This document shows positions 60,201 to 64,000 of a DNA stretch of 64,000 bases, in pieces. The notes below the pieces were generated by a model that saw only the letters and a list, made by a program, of their open reading frames with translations, was not told the DNA's origin and searched no databases. The stretch is taken from NCBI GenBank assembly GCA_020881915.1, contig JAJFPB010000002.1, positions 4,599,001 to 4,663,000 on the forward strand, in the 5' to 3' direction. Source of the DNA: Paramyrothecium sp. XJ0827. Taxonomy: Eukaryota > Ascomycota > Sordariomycetes > Hypocreales > Stachybotryaceae. The translations under genes were made by a program, and so were the position numbers. The first letter of the stretch is position 1. Every line of letters starts with the position of its first letter.

Positions 60201-61050
60201 TAACTACCTAACTACCTACTAGGGGCATACCACTTAGTTCAAGAGCTTATAACTTGCAGTTATATTTATTAGAGGATAATACTACCTAGTTTATAGAGGC
60301 AATCTACATAGAAGTAATACTATCCTTCTAAGTTACTTAAACTACTAAGTGCTAGAGCTCTATAGACTAAGTAAACTACTTAGTTAATATCTCCTCTCCA
60401 CCTAACTGCGGAGTAGGGCTCTTATTAATAACACTTGAGGGTATATTAACTTAACTATACTTAATGACCTAGGCTTTGTAGGAGTAATATTACTAGCGCT
60501 TACTCTTTTAGATATTTATTTTAATTAGCTTACTAGAAGATTTCCTAGGAAGAAAGAGAACCATATATAGAGGAGGCTAGAGCCCTCTTATTCTAGCTAC
60601 TAAAGTAAGCTACCTAATTTTATTAGTAGTAGGGTGTGATCTAAGAAGGGGTAGCAATAATATGCTAGCAAGGATCTTGGAGGAGGGGCAGAAACTTCAG
60701 ATACTTACTAGTATTTATAGTATATAAACAAGAGTTCCTGCCCCACAAATGCAGGTCCTAATTATTTTCTATTGCTAGTAGCGCGAATATATACTACGGG
60801 CGCTTATAATATGCTAGTATAATATCTCTAGTAGGAAAAAATCCTTACTAGTAAGTATCTTACTATATTTACTAGTTCTAAGGTCTTGCTAGTTACTACC
60901 TACTATCTGTTTACTAGTATACTGCAATTAGTAGTAATGGCTATTGCGGTATTACTAGTATATTAAGATTACTATTAATAACTGTCCAGTGGTTTACTAG
61001 TATTAAATACTTATTAGTAAGCTACTATTACTAGTCTAAACTACTCCTAC

Positions 61051-61455
61051 TATAGGCACTTATGTCTTTTACTAGCTATAGTATAGTACTAGTAAGGCTA
61101 GCGCTTATTTTACTAGTATATGGAATTAGATTTAGTACTACTTCTCTTCGCAAGGCATCTATATCTCTACTAGCCACAATATAGTACTAGTAAGGTATCT
61201 ATGCCTTTTACTAGCTATAGTATAGTACTAGTAAGGCTAGTACTTATCTTACTAGTATATGGAATTAGATTTAGTACTACTTCTCTTTATAAGGCATCTA
61301 TATCTCTACTAGCTATAATATAGTACTAGTAAGGCATCTATACCTTTTACTAGCTATAGTATAGTACTAGTAAGGCTAGTACTTATCTTACTAGTATATA
61401 GAATTAGATTTAGTACTACTCCTCTCCGTAAGGCATCTATACCTCTGCTAGCTAT
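61051..61455. repeat. 139-bp tandem repeat, about three units
   Basis: The string GAATTAGATTTAGTACTACT recurs at 61123, 61262 and 61401, a spacing of 139 bases. Each unit contains several ACTAGT/TACTAGTA palindromes and an AAGGCATCTAT string. Non-coding satellite-like array. Confidence 0.85.
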
Positions 61456-63119
61456 AATTTAGTACTAATAAGACTAATAATTATTAATTATAGTAGGTTT
61501 ATTCTTAGAAATTTAAAATTATTTACTTAATTTAACCTAACTTATAAGTATAAAGTATATAATAATAATTCCACTTAATATTAAAGTTAACTAACTACAA
61601 GTATACCTATTTATATTAGTATATATATAAATTAGATATTATCTTAAAGACCTAATATAATAAGCAAGTAAACTACTTTATAGTTAATATTTAATAAGTT
61701 AAATATTAGCAATATTTAAGTACTTACTAGAGAGTTTCCTAAAGATAAGAAAATTTAACTTTGCGCTTATATATATTATAGTCCAGTTATATACCTCTCT
61801 AAGACCTTTAAATTTCCCCTTATACTTTTTGTAGCTATATTTAATATAGGTTCTATGCTTTCTAGGTCCCGAGCTAGTAAGTAGTATATTCCTGGTTCCA
61901 TATAATATGATTTAGACTAGGACTTTTATATCCTAGGGTATAAAGAGTTAGTAGCTAATATACTTAAGGCACTCTCTTTATATAAAGTAAAATAGGATCT
62001 AAAGGCTAATAAGATCTCGGCGGCTTTTATGAAAACCGGCACAGTAGAAATTAAGGCACTAGTTATATATACCCTTGCTTCTTAGATACTAGATCTAGAA
62101 TTAGCCTAGGTACGTACTCTTATAGGCCGCAATCTACAAAAGATAATTTAAATTTTTAAGGAGGTATAATATAACTATAATAATAAGAAATATATATTTA
62201 AGAAAAAAAATAAAACTAAAATATAGATAATAGTAGTCCCCCTTAAAGTCACTAAGAAGCCTGCTAATAGTAACTATAATAACTATTAGGGATAATCTTT
62301 TAGTATTATTTAGGGCTATATTAATACTAATAATAGACTAAAATAAGTATAGTTAATTATTAGCAACTATTATAGAGCTATTAGAAGCTATCTGAGTTTT
62401 ATTAAGGACTTCTATATAAGTTATATTCAGTGTTTTATTAGGGGTTAGTACTTGGGTTATATGTACTATTGCGAGGCAAGCAAGAAGTGAGCCATACTTT
62501 AGAACCAGTAGAACCCAAAAAATACTACTATAGTTAATAAGGCAATTAAAAAATACTAGGTATAAGGTTTTAATTTTATTACATAAAATAATAAAATCCT
62601 AAAGTTATAGTAATTTATGGACTAAGATATACTATATCTTAATTATAGTAATATATATATATCTCTACTCTATGGCTTTATATATAAGACCTTATGCTTA
62701 TAATTAGAAGAACAGCAGAATAATATTAAATTAATTAAGTAAATAGAGTTTTAGGGCAAGATCTTTGATATAAGAAGTCCAATAGAGGCCTGCTTACGCC
62801 ATAATATAAAGATATTTTTAAGTACCTTAAAGAACATCCTATTGGTTCAATTACAATACCTCATAGATATAATAACTATAATAATTTACTATAATAATAA
62901 TCTAAGAACCTTATACCTTAGTATAGTTAGGGAGTTAATCTAAAAAAAATAGTAGGAGGTTATAGTAGCAGCAAAATCCAGTATAGTTTTTAATTCCCTA
63001 GTAGATACTACCCCCTGGTCTTAGGTACTCTAATCTTTGCTTATTTTAGTAAAATTTATCTGCAAATTTAGTTATATATATTGCTTCCTTAGTCTCTACC
63101 TATAATATAATACCACTAG

Positions 63120-63470
63120 GCAGTAGAATACTAGTATATTAGTTGCTAGGTTACTAAATCTCAGCCTAGCCGCGATCCTACCCCGTGGCGGACTTCTAAA
63201 TTAGGTAAAAATGAGCCTGCTAGTCGGACGTAGTACTCCGTAAAACCGGGTATCTAGGTCTATATACTACAAGCTAATACTACTAGTTATAACCCGGGTT
63301 ACCTAGCACCAATTATTTTGCTCTTGTAACTATCCCTATATTATAATTAGGCGCGAGGAAAGGGTAAAATTGCGAGTTTTTGGTGCCCCAAGAGCTTGCT
63401 ACCTATTATCTTATATATGCGTGATTCCTTCTATAGGAGATAGTAGCTTGGTCTAGCCAGTTAGGACTAA
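63120..63470. other. Less mutated patch near the window end
   Basis: About 350 bases with several CpG and CCGGG-type strings (for example CCCCGTGGCGG and AACCCGGGTT) between heavily mutated flanks. It may be a younger insertion or unique DNA; no gene recognised. Confidence 0.5.
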
Positions 63471-64000
63471 TAAATTACAAGATAATCGTCCTATTATAAT
63501 ATATATTAGTACAAGTAGTTAATTAACTTACATTTAATTACAAGACTAAAGATACTAATATCTATACTTTTATTACTCTGTATATTCTCTATTATTTATA
63601 TGTCTCCCTTGTAGGGGCTTATTAGTCCCTACTAAGGACTTACTATATATATTACTAGCTACTTAATGCCTATTATTACCTCCTTTAGAGCTCTTCTTGC
63701 CTATAATTCTACTAATATATAATATATATCTTAGAAAGAGTATAGGCTTAAATTAATACTAGAAGAAACTAAGCTAATAAGATATAAGCTTCTATAGGAA
63801 GTATCCTCTAATAACTTCAGAGGTAAGGTATAAGTAGGTTAAAGTATATGCTATAGAAGTTATATATACTTAGTAGGGAAATTCTTACTAAGTATTTAGC
63901 CTATAGCATCACTTGAACTAGTGGATTAAAGGGTTAGCTTAAGGCCCTCTTATTTAATATTAATAAATAAAAGCTAGTAGTTAGTACTAATAGTCTAGTT

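Larger units (their letters stand above)
48541..64000. repeat. RIP-mutated AT-rich block (transposon graveyard), 15.5 kb to the window end
   Basis: The sequence changes abruptly to a TA-dominated text in which CpA, TpG and CpG are rare and TpA is very frequent, while C survives mainly before T or C and G mainly after A or G. This is the fingerprint of RIP acting on repeated DNA. No reading frame of note is left. The block contains two tandem arrays and a few less mutated patches, listed separately. The elements inside cannot be classified by eye; some patches (for example 58.2-58.45 kb and 60.65-60.85 kb) look like decayed retrotransposon ends, but I cannot prove this. Confidence 0.9.

Noticed and set aside
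48541..64000. Genes, retrotransposon domains, a centromere or a telomere
   Set aside because: No reading frame survives, weak reverse-transcriptase-like readings near 52.1 kb were not convincing, and no telomere repeat is present; the chromosomal role cannot be told from this window.

Overview
The window comes from the nuclear genome of a filamentous ascomycete (Pezizomycotina). The protein genes are split by short GT-AG introns of about 47-109 bases. There are fungus-specific families (a zinc-finger regulator with a fungal transcription-factor domain, a proteinase-K-like subtilase with prepropeptide, a GH43 xylosidase, a NWD-NACHT-WD40 receptor) and clear traces of repeat-induced point mutation (RIP: C to T and G to A in repeats). 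I cannot name the genus.

Layout. 1-11 kb: the tail of a flavin monooxygenase, then a compact group that looks catabolic: an allantoate/Dal5-type MFS transporter (-), a DHDPS/HOGA-type aldolase (-), a class I aspartate-type aminotransferase (+), a two-finger regulator (+) and a beta-hydroxyacid dehydrogenase (+). A perfect 12-bp palindrome, GTGGAGCTCCAC, lies upstream of the transporter, in the divergent aldolase/aminotransferase promoter, and upstream of the dehydrogenase. I saw no other copy in the window. Aminotransferase, aldolase and dehydrogenase match the last steps of 4-hydroxyproline/4-hydroxyglutamate breakdown (4-hydroxy-2-oxoglutarate to pyruvate plus glyoxylate, then glyoxylate reduction). 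This is inference.

11-31 kb: a broken zincin-like gene, a conserved hypothetical gene, two small secreted cysteine-containing proteins, a hypothetical gene, an intracellular GH43 beta-xylosidase, an F-box/ankyrin protein, a second MFS transporter and a secreted subtilisin-like protease.

31-48.5 kb: gene-poor accessory zone with repeat fragments, a 613-residue orphan, a 240-bp tandem duplication carrying a tRNA-type B box, a small two-exon orphan, a possibly 5'-truncated gene, a NWD-NACHT-WD40 receptor destroyed mostly by C-to-T type changes, and a nearly full-length pogo/Fot1-like transposase with three lesions.

48.5-64 kb: an extremely AT-rich, TpA-rich block with no credible genes, a RIP-degraded transposon graveyard containing two recognisable tandem arrays and a few less mutated islands. 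Two short repeats (33.5/48.7 kb and 40.1/48.4 kb) exist in the window both as a near-intact copy and as a copy changed almost only by C-to-T and G-to-A, which shows the mutation process directly.
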